From Bactericera cockerelli (Eukaryota > Arthropoda > Insecta > Hemiptera > Triozidae), in NCBI GenBank assembly GCA_024516035.1, contig CM044963.1:22664965-22728964 (forward strand): a stretch of DNA of 64,000 nt, in the 5' to 3' direction. The position numbers were made by a program, and so were the translations under genes. Of the stretch, positions 54,837 to 62,529 are shown piece by piece. Under the pieces are notes generated by a model. That model made no database searches. It was not told the origin of the DNA and was given only the letters and a program-made list of their open reading frames with translations. Every line of letters starts with the position of its first letter. Position 1 is the stretch's first letter.

Positions 54837-56255
54837 TTATTTGTTTTGTTTACGACTATTCAAAGTCCGCTGTGTTTCTATTCTATCAACTCGAGAAGAT
54901 AATTCTGATACACTGTGTTTAACAGATTGTACCTCATTCAGTATAAGAGATAAGATATCTCCTATATCCTGAGGTTTAGAAGGTTGAGATTTGTAATTTG
55001 GATGGGCTATCTGAGCCCAAGATTTTTGTGTTGGTGGGTGGGTCCCTTTTGGCAAAGTTATATTTGGGATTTTAGGGGGTGTTTTAATTTGTTTTGAAAA
55101 GGGTGTCTTGACAAAATTTGCTGCCTTTCGTTGTTTATTGCGCATGGCTTGTGCTTCTTTAGCAACGGTGCACCCCCTGAAATTGGCCGGGTGATCACCG
55201 TTACAATTAGCACAAGTTGCGCGAACTGTTTTAGGTTTTGTACATGTGACAGTGAGGTGACCTTTACCGCACTTAACACATTTAGCAGTTTTATTGCAAT
55301 GATTTCTTGTATGACCAAAATCTTGACAATTTTTGCACTGAGGGACGAGTTTACTGCCCTTCAGTGCACAGATTTCGACAACATTGTACAAAATTCTATC
55401 TATTTTATAAATGCTGTCAATATTTTCATCTGACTCAAATGAAAGTATAAACATGTTTAAGGGGCGCTTATCTTTGGTTGAAAGTTGTTTACTTACTTGT
55501 ACAACTTTGTAACCTTTTGACTTAAGATCATCATGGATCTCCTGTTCACTCCACGTATGATGAAGTCCCTTGGCAACCACCCGTAGTGGCCGAGTCTGCT
55601 TATTTTCGTAGGTATAGTACGATACTTGTTTTTCTTTGAGAGCCGATACCATCTTGCGGTATCCGTTCTCGTTATCACAATTTACTTTGACCAATTTGTT
55701 GGACATGGTTTTGACAGAAAATGTACCCTCTCCTGAGGCTACACTTGCAATGTTGGTGATGGATTTGATGTCTTGAGTTTCAATTTTGATTGGAGGCGGC
55801 TTCTTGGGTCCAGCACCTTCCTGTCTTGTTGGCTGAGAACGATTCTTCCTTTTCTTCTTCTTCCTTGACTCTTGGGTAGTCCAGGTTTCTTGATCCAGAG
55901 TTTCCTCGTCCGTCTCGTAGGTTGACTGAGCATTTGAGGATTGCTCTTGGTCTTTTCTCATCTGCAGAGCACTTTTTGAGTTCTCTGCCATGACAAGTAA
56001 ATCTCTCTCTTTTAGAGCTGCTTCCAGCTTGTAGACAAGCATAGTTATTACTCGTTGCAATGCCTCAGGAACTTGGCAATTTTTTAAATGATTTTTTGCA
56101 TCCTCTAAATCTTGATGGTCGCTTTGACTTGTGGCATTTAGATCCAACATTCTTTGAAGATGGTTTTGTGGCTCCAGGTACGGATTTTCTATTACCTGGC
56201 TTGTTGATTCCATGGCTACAGGGGGAGGGGGGTTGTTCTGGGTCCCATTCAACAT
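54837..56255 (-). CDS. Jockey-type ORF1 (gag-like nucleic-acid-binding protein)
   Basis: A 472-residue protein expected to bind element RNA and help form the ribonucleoprotein particle used for target-primed reverse transcription. The N-terminal ~100 residues are acidic/helical; a basic stretch RKKKKRKNRS lies near residue 131. Residues about 225-300 resemble the pre-CCHC region of insect Jockey/R1 ORF1 proteins. Three zinc knuckles follow at about 307-362: CKNCQDFGHTRNHC, CVKCGKGHLTVTC and CANCNGDHPANFRGC. The C-terminus is hydrophilic with a heptad-like stretch (VKHSVSELSSRVDRI). Its TAA stop directly abuts the ORF2 ATG (TAAATG). The start is the first ATG after the presumed 5' UTR. The coding sequence looks intact. 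Confidence 0.88.
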   Translation of the reverse strand: MLNGTQNNPPPPVAMESTSQVIENPYLEPQNHLQRMLDLNATSQSDHQDLEDAKNHLKNCQVPEALQRVITMLVYKLEAALKERDLLVMAENSKSALQMRKDQEQSSNAQSTYETDEETLDQETWTTQESRKKKKRKNRSQPTRQEGAGPKKPPPIKIETQDIKSITNIASVASGEGTFSVKTMSNKLVKVNCDNENGYRKMVSALKEKQVSYYTYENKQTRPLRVVAKGLHHTWSEQEIHDDLKSKGYKVVQVSKQLSTKDKRPLNMFILSFESDENIDSIYKIDRILYNVVEICALKGSKLVPQCKNCQDFGHTRNHCNKTAKCVKCGKGHLTVTCTKPKTVRATCANCNGDHPANFRGCTVAKEAQAMRNKQRKAANFVKTPFSKQIKTPPKIPNITLPKGTHPPTQKSWAQIAHPNYKSQPSKPQDIGDILSLILNEVQSVKHSVSELSSRVDRIETQRTLNSRKQNK

Positions 56256-56381
56256 ATTGAACTTTCACCAGAACTTAGCACTGTTCTCGGGAGTCAGAGG
56301 GGAAGACCCCCTATTGACGTCCCTGGTTACACTGTTTACACTTCTAGAAATAAATAACACGCACGGAGCGAACTAGGAAAA

Positions 56382-56388
56382 CACGTCC
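56382..56388 (-). promoter_or_regulatory. Candidate downstream promoter element of the Jockey element
   Basis: The minus strand carries GGACGTG about 26 bases inside the inferred 5' end. It matches the downstream core promoter element motif (RGWCGTG near +28) used by internal promoters of insect Jockey-like elements. The position depends on the exact 5' boundary, which is uncertain by a few bases because of the AT-rich target duplication. Confidence 0.4.
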
Positions 56389-56413
56389 GAACACTATGAC
56401 TGTTGACTGCTCT

Positions 56414-56478
56414 AAAATCAGAATGAAGAAATTGATGATGAAGTGGTGGAGGAGCTGCTAGCACAGGCAGACCTCTGA
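56414..56478 (+). pseudogene. 3' end of the same interrupted ORF, with its stop codon
   Basis: Beginning at the second copy of the Jockey target duplication, the frame entering from 51966 continues as QNEEIDDEVVEELLAQADL and ends at TGA (56476-56478). Removing the Jockey element and one duplication copy rejoins the reading frame without a shift. This supports both the insertion model and the idea that this ORF was once coding. Confidence 0.65.
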
Positions 56479-56544
56479 TGATGTAAACGTCTGTTAAATA
56501 AATAAATTTTATTGATCTTTAACCAATTCCAAGGAACGGCCCTT

Positions 56545-56752
56545 GCGGCCACTGTTTCCACTCTCGTAGGATCACCGAAGTTGAGCAACGTCCAGCGAGA
56601 TGAAGACTTCGTAAAGCTGACATTAAGGCCCAACCCAGGTTGGATGAAGTTAATGTGGGTAGCAGGTTTGTAAGTTTCCTGCAAATGGAGGATAAAAACC
56701 CCGTCGTGTATGACCATGCAGTTGAAAAACGACGTTAAACTCTAATAGTACG
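56545..56752 (+). mobile_element. 5S-rRNA-derived SINE, full copy
   Basis: GGCCACTGTTTCCACTCTCG, AGGATCACCGAAGTTGAGCA, ACGTCCAGCGAGATGAAGAC form the 5S-like head; the core GCCCAACCCAGGTTGGATGA and tail CCCCGTCGTGTATGACCATG, ACGACGTTAAACTC follow. Confidence 0.78.
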
Positions 56753-56871
56753 TATTGTCATGATGAGGCTGACACTAGCAAGATCAATAGAGCAGAGGAA
56801 GTTGATATGTGTTTCACCGTTGTTGCCACAAGGGATCACGTGTTTCTAAACTTTAATGAGAGTTCTACATG

Positions 56872-56999
56872 ACAGTGAGAGAGAGAGGGAGAGAGAGAGA
56901 GGGAGAGAGAGAGGGAGAAAGAGAGGAAAAAGAGAGGGAGAAGGAAGAAAAGAATTAGGATATATGTATGTACAATAGTACAGAGAGAAAGAGAGGGAG

Positions 57000-57031
<32 letters not shown>

Positions 57032-57465
57032 GGGAGGAGAGAGAGAGAGGGAGAGAGAGAGAGAGGGGAGAGAGAGGATAGAGAGAGAGAGAGAGAGGAG
57101 AGGAGAGAGAGAGGAGAGAGGAGGAGAGAGAGAGGAGAGAGAAGAGAGGGGAGAGGGAAGAGGAGGAGAGAGAGGAGAGAGAGAGAGAGGGGAGAGAGAG
57201 AGAGGAGAGAGAGGGGAGAGAGAGAGGGAGAGAGAGAGAGAGAAGAGAGGGTGAGAGAGAGAGAGAGGGGAGAGAGAGAGAGAGGGAGGGAGGAGAGAGA
57301 GAGAGGGGAGAGAGAGAGAGGGGGAGAGAGAGAGAGAGGGGAGAGAGAGAGAGAGGGAAGAGAGAGAGAGGGGAGAGAGGAGAGAGGGAGAGGAGAGAGA
57401 GAGAGGAGAGAGAGAGAGAAGAGAGAGAAGAGAAGAGAGAGGAAGAGAGAGAGAGAGAAGTGAAA
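56872..57465. repeat. ~600 bp GA-rich tract
   Basis: GAGAGA with regular GGGGAGAGAGAGA and GAGGAGAGAG variants. Open frames on both strands are artefacts. Confidence 0.93.
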
Positions 57466-57631
57466 TGAAAACGAGAAGAGAAGATAAGACAGAAGTGATT
57501 ATTTAATTCACTTATAAGTGACAATTGTTATTTATTCACTTTATTAATGGACATTATCCTCTAGATTAGCAGGTAGTTACAAATTAATATAACATTTGAG
57601 AGAATTAAAAAGAGGAAAAGAAAAAGAAAAA

Positions 57632-57890
57632 TCTCTATATATAAAACAGAAAAAAGGACTACCTACCTACCTACCTACCTATGTTTGTTTGTTTGTTTGT
57701 TTGTCCGGAGTTGTTTAGCCAAAACGGTAAGAGATAGCGAAAAATGTCTCAGAATTGACCCCCCAAAACCATCATTGTTTTGTACAGAAAAATTATAAAA
57801 AGTTCAAAAAGGCATTGCTGTCCAGCAGTACGGCCATGCCTTAGTAAATTTGAAATTTAGTCCCGTTGCAAAGCACGGGCAAACGGCTAG
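57632..57890 (+). mobile_element. Candidate short non-autonomous Helitron
   Basis: Starts TCTCTATATATAAAACAG and ends CTAG followed by T. A hairpin (CCCGTTGCAAAGCACGGG) lies about 8 bases before the CTAG end. 5' TC, a 3' subterminal hairpin and a CTRR end are the Helitron hallmarks. Near the start are short ACCT and GTTT tandem runs. No Rep/helicase. Confidence 0.5.
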
Positions 57891-57994
57891 TATATATATA
57901 TAATTCATGTCCTAACTAAAGGGCGGGGCTAATACCTTTTGGCAATCTCTCCCACCCAACCCTTATTGTTAGTAGGTATTATTAGTAAAATAAT

Positions 57995-58112
57995 TAGAAG
58001 AGGGGAGAGAGAGAGATAATTAGAGAGAAAGAGAGACAGGGGGGGGAGAGGGAGAGATAATGAGAGAGAAGGAGAGAGAGGGGGGGAGAGAGGGAAAGAG
58101 AGAGAGAAGGAG
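57995..58112. repeat. GA-rich tract
   Basis: GAGAGA and GGGGGGGAGAG runs. The purine strand is +; it changes to - at 58340. Confidence 0.9.
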
Positions 58113-58334
58113 AAGAAGAAAGAGAGATACAAGGACGTATGAGGATAGGAAAAAGACAACAACAAAAAGGGGCAAAGAAGATTAGATGGGAGAGGGGGAG
58201 GGGGTGTCAAATGTCGAGGTCATGATAGGATACGTCATTCCAGCATTTTATTTGACCTGAAGAGTTATAGGCTAGAAGTGCATACGTATACAGAAAGTAT
58301 TTCTCTTACCTTCTGCCTTGTCTCTGTTTCTTTC

Positions 58335-58404
58335 TCTCCCTCTCACTTTTTGTCTTCTTCTCTCTCTCTCTCTCTCTCTCTTTTGTCTTTTCTCTCTCGC
58401 TCTC

Positions 58405-58439
<35 letters not shown>

Positions 58440-58572
58440 AATCTCTTTGTCTCACTTTCCCTATTTCTCTCTCTTTTTTCGTTCTCACTCCTCTCTTTCT
58501 CTCTTTTTATTTCTCTTCTTCGTGTTATCTCGTTCTTCTTGTCTCACTTTCATCTCACTTTTGCTTTCTCTC
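58335..58572. repeat. CT-rich tract
   Basis: CTCTCT runs with TTTTGTCTT variants, the opposite strand bias from the GA tracts on either side. Confidence 0.9.
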
Positions 58573-59354
58573 TCACACACACGTAGCATAGTATCTATGT
58601 TCCCCCTTCTTCTCCCTCCTCTTATCAGGACGTACATAGGTAACCGACCTTGGTTGTTGCATCAGAGGTAAGCTTGTTATTGTGCCGATAGGTACAGAAT
58701 TTTTTGTCGAATCTATAGAATGTAGGTAAAACAGTATTCTACATTATAAAACAAATTTAAAGAAAATTGGTTAAGCAGTTATGGAGATACAAATGATTTA
58801 GTATAAAATCTCGTATACGGTTTTGGAGATATAAGTGATTTAGTAAGAGATTCAAAATACAACATAATATTTTATTAAATAATTTCTAGCAGCAAGGATT
58901 CTGATTGTTAAGTCTCCTCTGTCAATAAGCATCATTAAAAAAAACTTGTATTAGGAACTTCTTTTTAAAACTTTATACATATTCATGTTTTATTTTTTAA
59001 TTATAAAAAAACTTCTCCCAGGCACCGTCCTTCCGGAAAGAAACCGAGGATGCAAGAAGCATTTCCTCTTTCAATGGATAGAACGAATTTTTGGTAAAGA
59101 AAATGATTGAAACGGGGGTATCACTCGTAAATCCAATCGATTTTTTCTCAATTCGACAAACCATTTCTTAGATTCGATGCTATAATATCCTTCTCTCAAA
59201 TAAGTCACACGTTATATAATTTAAATTATCATCTATCCACGTATCTATGCCTCGCATGTTGTTCCACGCTGCACGATTGTCTTTTCAAAAGGACAAAATA
59301 ATCTATAATTGAAGTCATTCACCTATTCACTGTTGTCGGGGAGAGATGGAGAAT
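58573..59354. other. Intronic DNA, nothing recognised
   Basis: AT-rich with no clear repeat family or coding signal. AGATACAAATGATTTAGTA and AGATATAAGTGATTTAGTAA (58791, 58829) form a small direct repeat. Confidence 0.5.
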
Positions 59355-59911
59355 CAGAGAGGTTGAGAGAGAGAGACAGAAGAGAGAGAGAGAGGAGAGA
59401 AGAGAAAGAGAGAAGAGAGAAGAGAGAAGAGAGATAGAGAGAGAGAGAAGAGAGAGAGGAGAGAGAGAGAGAGAGAGGAGGAGAGAGAAGAGAGAGAGAG
59501 AGAAGAGAGAGGAGAGAAGAGAGAGAGAGGAGAGAAGAAGAAGGAGAGAGAGAAGAGAGAGAGAGAAGAGAGAGAGAGAAAGAGAGAGAGAGAAGAGAGA
59601 AAGAGAAGAGAGAGAGGAGAGAAGAGAAGAGAGAGAGAAAGAGAGAGGAGAAAAAGAGAAGAGAGAGAAAGAGAGAGAGAGAAGAGAGGAGAGAGAGAAA
59701 GAGAGATAGAGAGAGAGAGAGAGAAAGAGAGATAGAGAGAGAGAGAGAAAGAGAGAGAAAGAGAAGGAGAGAGAGAAAGAGAGAGAGAGAGAAAAGGGGA
59801 AAGAGAGAGAGAGAAAGAGAAACAGAGATAAAGTAGAATGAATAACATTCAGGAGAGAGAATGAAGGAATAATATAAGGAGTGAGTGAGAGAGAGAGAGA
59901 GAGCGAGAGAA

Positions 59912-59962
<51 letters not shown>
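59355..59962. repeat. ~600 bp GA-rich tract
   Basis: GAGAGAAGAGAG modules, then a GAATGAATAACATTCAGGAG-type segment repeated after a second GA run (59838 and 59970), showing block duplication. Confidence 0.93.
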
Positions 59963-59963
<1 letters not shown>

Positions 59964-60571
59964 AGTAGAAGGAATAGGTAATAGGCAGGAGAGAGAATGA
60001 AGGATGATATTAGGTAGAGATTGAGGGGTAGCGACCTATAGCTGAACATAGCTTATGACGGTTTTATCGCAATCTGATGAACGTTTTAGGAAGCCATAGA
60101 GAAACAAACATAATAAGTATGCAATGGCAATGCTCTGTTTATACTGCAAGAGTGAGGACAAAGAGTTCTATTATTATTTATTGATTTCGCAACCAGATTG
60201 TAACCTTTTTACAATATAAAATTCAACTGAATTTCTTTTCCGGTACTATGGCTCATCTAATGACATTTGTTGGAGATTCAGATACACAGCAAGTATTTTC
60301 ATTTCACATACCTAGATTAACCAGATTTTGAATGATTAAAATTTTGGAAATTCAAGCAGGACTTGCAGACAACCTGACTGTTCTAAGTCTGAGTGGATGC
60401 TTAGTGTTGTTACTGATGTGCTTCCTCTTCTGCTCCCCAGTCCATTCTCTGCCAAACCTGACTGTCCTAAGTCTGAGTGGATGCTTAGTGTTGCTACTAA
60501 TGTGTTTCCTCTTCTACTCCCCAGTCCACTCTCTGCCAAACCTGACTGTCCTAAGTCTGAGTGGATGCTTA

Positions 60572-60698
60572 CACCCGTATTTATGAACAGCAAATATTGT
60601 CTGAGCACTGTCTCAAGCAAGGTATTGGCCAATAATATTAAAGGAAATCATGCTTCAGACCATGCTCAAACGGCGTTTGCTGTTCATAAATACGGCTG
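60572..60698 (+). mobile_element. 127 bp palindromic MITE, array copy 1
   Basis: Terminal inverted repeats read C-A-C-CCGTATTTATGAACAG at the left and CTGTTCATAAATACGGCTG at the right, flanked by TTA on both sides (60569-60571 and 60699-60701). A 3 bp TTA duplication fits PIF/Harbinger-type MITEs. The interior folds back on itself. The right flank repeats GTGGATGCTTA before the array resumes. Confidence 0.75.
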
Positions 60699-60952
60699 TT
60701 AGTGGATGCTTAATGTTGGTACTTATGTGTTTCCTCTTCTGTTCCCCAGTCCACTCTCTGCCAAACCTGACTATCCTAAGTCTGAGTGGATGCTTAGTGT
60801 TGCTACTAATGTGTTTCCTCTTCTGTTCCGCAGTCCACTGTCTGCCAAACCTGACCATCCTAAGTCTGAGTGAATGTTGTTACTAATGTCTCTTCTGTTC
60901 CCCAGTCCACTCTCTGCCAAACCTGACTGTCCTAAGTCTGAGTGGATGCTTA

Positions 60953-61079
60953 CAACCGTATTTATGAACAGCGAATTTTGTCTGCGCAATGTCTCAAGCA
61001 AGGTATTGGCCAATAATATTAAAGGAAATCATGCTTCAGACCATGCTCAAACGGCGTTTTCTGTTCATAAATACGGTTG
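60953..61079 (+). mobile_element. 127 bp palindromic MITE, array copy 2
   Basis: Same orientation and same insertion point within the repeated exon-start unit as copy 1, with TTA on both sides. It shares the private variant CATGCTTCAGACCATGCT, which differs from the CATGCTTGAGACATTGCT seen in most family members elsewhere in the window. Its frame truncates any transcript spliced to the acceptor ending at 60905. Confidence 0.75.
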
Positions 61080-61093
61080 TTAGTGGATGCTTA

Positions 61094-61220
61094 CAGCCGT
61101 ATTTATGAACAGAAAACGGTGATTTAGCATGGTCTGAAGCATGATTTCCTTTAATATTATTGGCCAATACCTTGCTTGAGACAGTGCTCTGACAAGATTC
61201 CCTGTTCATAAATACGGGTG
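61094..61220 (-). mobile_element. 127 bp palindromic MITE, array copy 3 (inverted)
   Basis: It sits at the equivalent TTA position but in the opposite orientation. Read on the minus strand it carries the same private variant (CATGCTTCAGACCATGCT) as copies 1 and 2. This suggests inversion through its own palindrome rather than an independent insertion. Confidence 0.72.
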
Positions 61221-61425
61221 TTAGTGTTGTTACTAATGTGTTTCCTCTTCTGCTCCCCAGTCCACTCTCTGTCAAACCTGACTGTCCTAAGTCTGAGTGG
61301 ATGCTTAGTGAGTTGTTACTAATGTGTTTCCTCTTTTGCTCCACAGTCCACTCTCTGCCAAACCTGACTGTCCTAAGTCTCAGTGGATGCTTAGTGTTGT
61401 TACTAATGTTTCTTCTGTTCCCCAG

Positions 61426-61465
61426 ACCATGCTCAAACGGCGTTTTCTGTTCATAAATACGGCTG
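61426..61465 (+). mobile_element. Truncated MITE fused to a decoy acceptor
   Basis: The last 40 bp of the MITE (ACCATGCTCAAACGG through the right terminal repeat) follow a decoy CCCCAG directly. The full MITE copies contain CTTCAGACCATG, so the breakpoint lies at a CAG shared by the acceptor and the MITE, consistent with microhomology-mediated recombination or template switching. Confidence 0.7.
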
Positions 61466-61516
61466 TTAGTGGATGCTTAATGTTGTTACTTATGTGTTTC
61501 CTCTTCTGCTCCCCAG

Positions 61517-61712
61517 TCCACTCTCTGCCAAACCTGACCATCCTAAGTCTGAGTGGATGCTCAAAGATCACGGATGACGGAGTGGAACTGATCGCGGAGA
61601 ACTTGCAATCCCTCAGGTGTCTGGACCTCTCCTGGTGTCCCCGCATCACAGACGCAAGTCTCGAGTACATCGCCTGCGACCTGAACAATCTGGAAGAGCT
61701 TACTTTGGACCG
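61517..61712 (+). CDS. FBXL16: FBXL16-like F-box/LRR protein, next internal exon (LRR region)
   Basis: This 196 nt exon completes the split valine codon (G + TC) and encodes about 65 residues with two further cysteine-type LRRs: [50 protein letters not shown] and LEELTLDR. They are strongly FBXL16-like and continue directly from the repeat that ends the 38 kb exon. The acceptor is CTGCTCCCCAG ending at 61516; the donor is GTGAGC from 61713, leaving a phase-2 break inside the arginine codon. No downstream exon was found by 64000. The 5' end of this exon plus its acceptor has been copied repeatedly just upstream (60370-61516). The genuine copy is the only one that continues into CAAAGATCACGG and an open LRR frame; the others turn into CTTAGTG. 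Confidence 0.92.
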
Positions 61713-61742
61713 GTGAGCATAATTTAAAATAATAATAATAAT

Positions 61743-62068
61743 AACCGACCTCAGTAGCTTCATCGATAAGGCGGCTGACTTGGGGGGTCTGTGGTTCAAG
61801 TCCCGGTTTCAGCGTAAATTTAGTAAAGCGAGTATATTCAGTACAAACAGAAAAGTGAGAAGTTGTACTTGATATACCTACATGAATATCAGAACATACC
61901 TGGAGCTTATTTGCTCTCATCAGCAGGTAATATTTCTGAATATCCATGCCATCAACTAACCTCTCTATTTTAATCAGTATAAACAGAAAAGTGAGAAGTT
62001 GTACTAGATGTACAACTTCTCATTTTGAGTTTGAGTATAGTTGTGATATATGATAACTTTTTTTTTAA
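61743..62068 (+). mobile_element. tRNA-derived SINE interrupted by another repeat
   Basis: Head CCGACCTCAGTAGCTTCATC ... GTGGTTCAAGTCCCGG starts 31 bp after the exon donor. The body is broken near 61850 by material with inverted CAGAAAAGTGAGAAGTTGTA segments, and resumes at GAGTTTGAGTATAGTTGTGA near 62027. Confidence 0.6.
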
Positions 62069-62084
62069 CTTTAATAATAATAAT

Positions 62085-62277
62085 AACGCCTTATTTATAC
62101 TGCCCGATTAAGATTTTTAAAGTCCCATTATTCCAGCAGTAAGCCCAAGACGTATTATTATGTGGTAAAAATTCCAAATGGGAGGATAACTTGTCATGTC
62201 CCGGCTGGGTTTCGAACCTATGACCTCTGGAATCTCTGGATTCACATCAGACTATACCACTGAGCTACCGGGACAGA
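62085..62277 (-). mobile_element. tRNA-derived SINE (TACTGCCCGATT family)
   Basis: CGCCTTATTTATACTGCCCG, CCCATTATTCCAGCAGTAAG, GACGTATTATTATGTGG, ACTTGTCATGTCCCGG and GGTTTCGAACCTATGACC, ending CACTGAGCTACCGGGACAG (complement of a tRNA-like head). Partial relatives lie at 35372-35470 and 22365-22500. Confidence 0.66.
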
Positions 62278-62362
62278 CTATAATAAAAATAACAACGCTC
62301 TAGTGAATGGTAACCACTAGGCGAGGCTAATGCTCGAAGCATTTTCTACCACCTAACACTAA

Positions 62363-62491
62363 GGGCGGAATTAATAGACGATTTTGTAATACCTCTGTGG
62401 CGCTAAGTCACGGATTGCGTACTGTGTAAGATAGGGAAAACCGACACTTACCAACGACTTAAGTTATTGATGTTGTCTATTAATTCCGCCC
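62363..62491. mobile_element. Harbinger-like MITE (GGGCGGAATTAATAGACG family)
   Basis: TAA flanks. Starts GGGCGGAATTAATAGACG and ends TCTATTAATTCCGCCC; interior ACCTCTGTGGCGCTAAGTC. It is inserted in a SINE fragment: CACCTAACAC before and AGAGTCTTATTA after are adjacent in intact SINEs. Confidence 0.74.
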
Positions 62492-62529
62492 TAAGAGTCT
62501 TATTAGAGACTAAAATCTATATATACTTA

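Larger units (their letters stand above)
51967..56413 (-). mobile_element. Full-length Jockey-type non-LTR retrotransposon
   Basis: The element reads on the minus strand: 5' UTR about 56256-56413, ORF1, ORF2, a 3' UTR of about 165 bp and a poly(A) tail (poly-T at 51967-51992 on +). AAAATCAGAA(T) occurs at 51957-51967 and at 56414-56424, which I read as the target-site duplication. Both ORFs are open with no visible stop or frameshift, and the tail is long, so the insertion looks young and possibly still active. It lies antisense inside the FBXL16-like intron and interrupts an older reading frame. Confidence 0.9.
38309..61516 (+). other. 23.2 kb intron of the FBXL16-like gene
   Basis: The intron is defined by the donor at 38309 and the acceptor AG at 61515-61516, and the two exons join in frame. 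Much of it is mobile DNA: a long palindrome (39265-40917), a LINE split by a DNA transposon (42801-47840), a full Jockey element (51967-56413), SINEs, GA/CT tracts and the acceptor array. Most large retroelements in it lie on the minus strand, antisense to the gene, as expected if sense poly(A) signals are selected against. Confidence 0.85.
60370..61516 (+). repeat. Tandem array of duplicated splice acceptor + exon start (decoy 3' splice sites)
   Basis: The unit is about 84 bp: roughly 36 bp of intron (TGTTGTTACTAATG, then a pyrimidine tract and CCCCAG) followed by about 48 bp copied from the 61517 exon (TCCACTCTCTGCCAAACC through GTGGATGCTTA). Acceptor AGs end at 60440, 60524, 60749, 60833, 60905, 61260, 61346, 61425 and, for the real exon, 61516; a headless partial unit lies at 60370-60402. 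Spacings where no MITE intervenes are 84, 84, 72, 86, 79 and 91 bp. Three full and one partial copy of a 127 bp MITE are interspersed. By hand translation in the phase set by the upstream exon, each decoy reaches a stop before the true exon, several of them inside the MITE. No good GT donor follows the decoy exon starts. Confidence 0.9.

Noticed and set aside
60332..60886. ORFs with repeated [10 protein letters not shown] peptides as a small LRR gene
   Set aside because: They are translations of the duplicated acceptor/exon-start units and include intron-derived pyrimidine tracts; stops occur in the MITEs. Better explained as a non-coding array.
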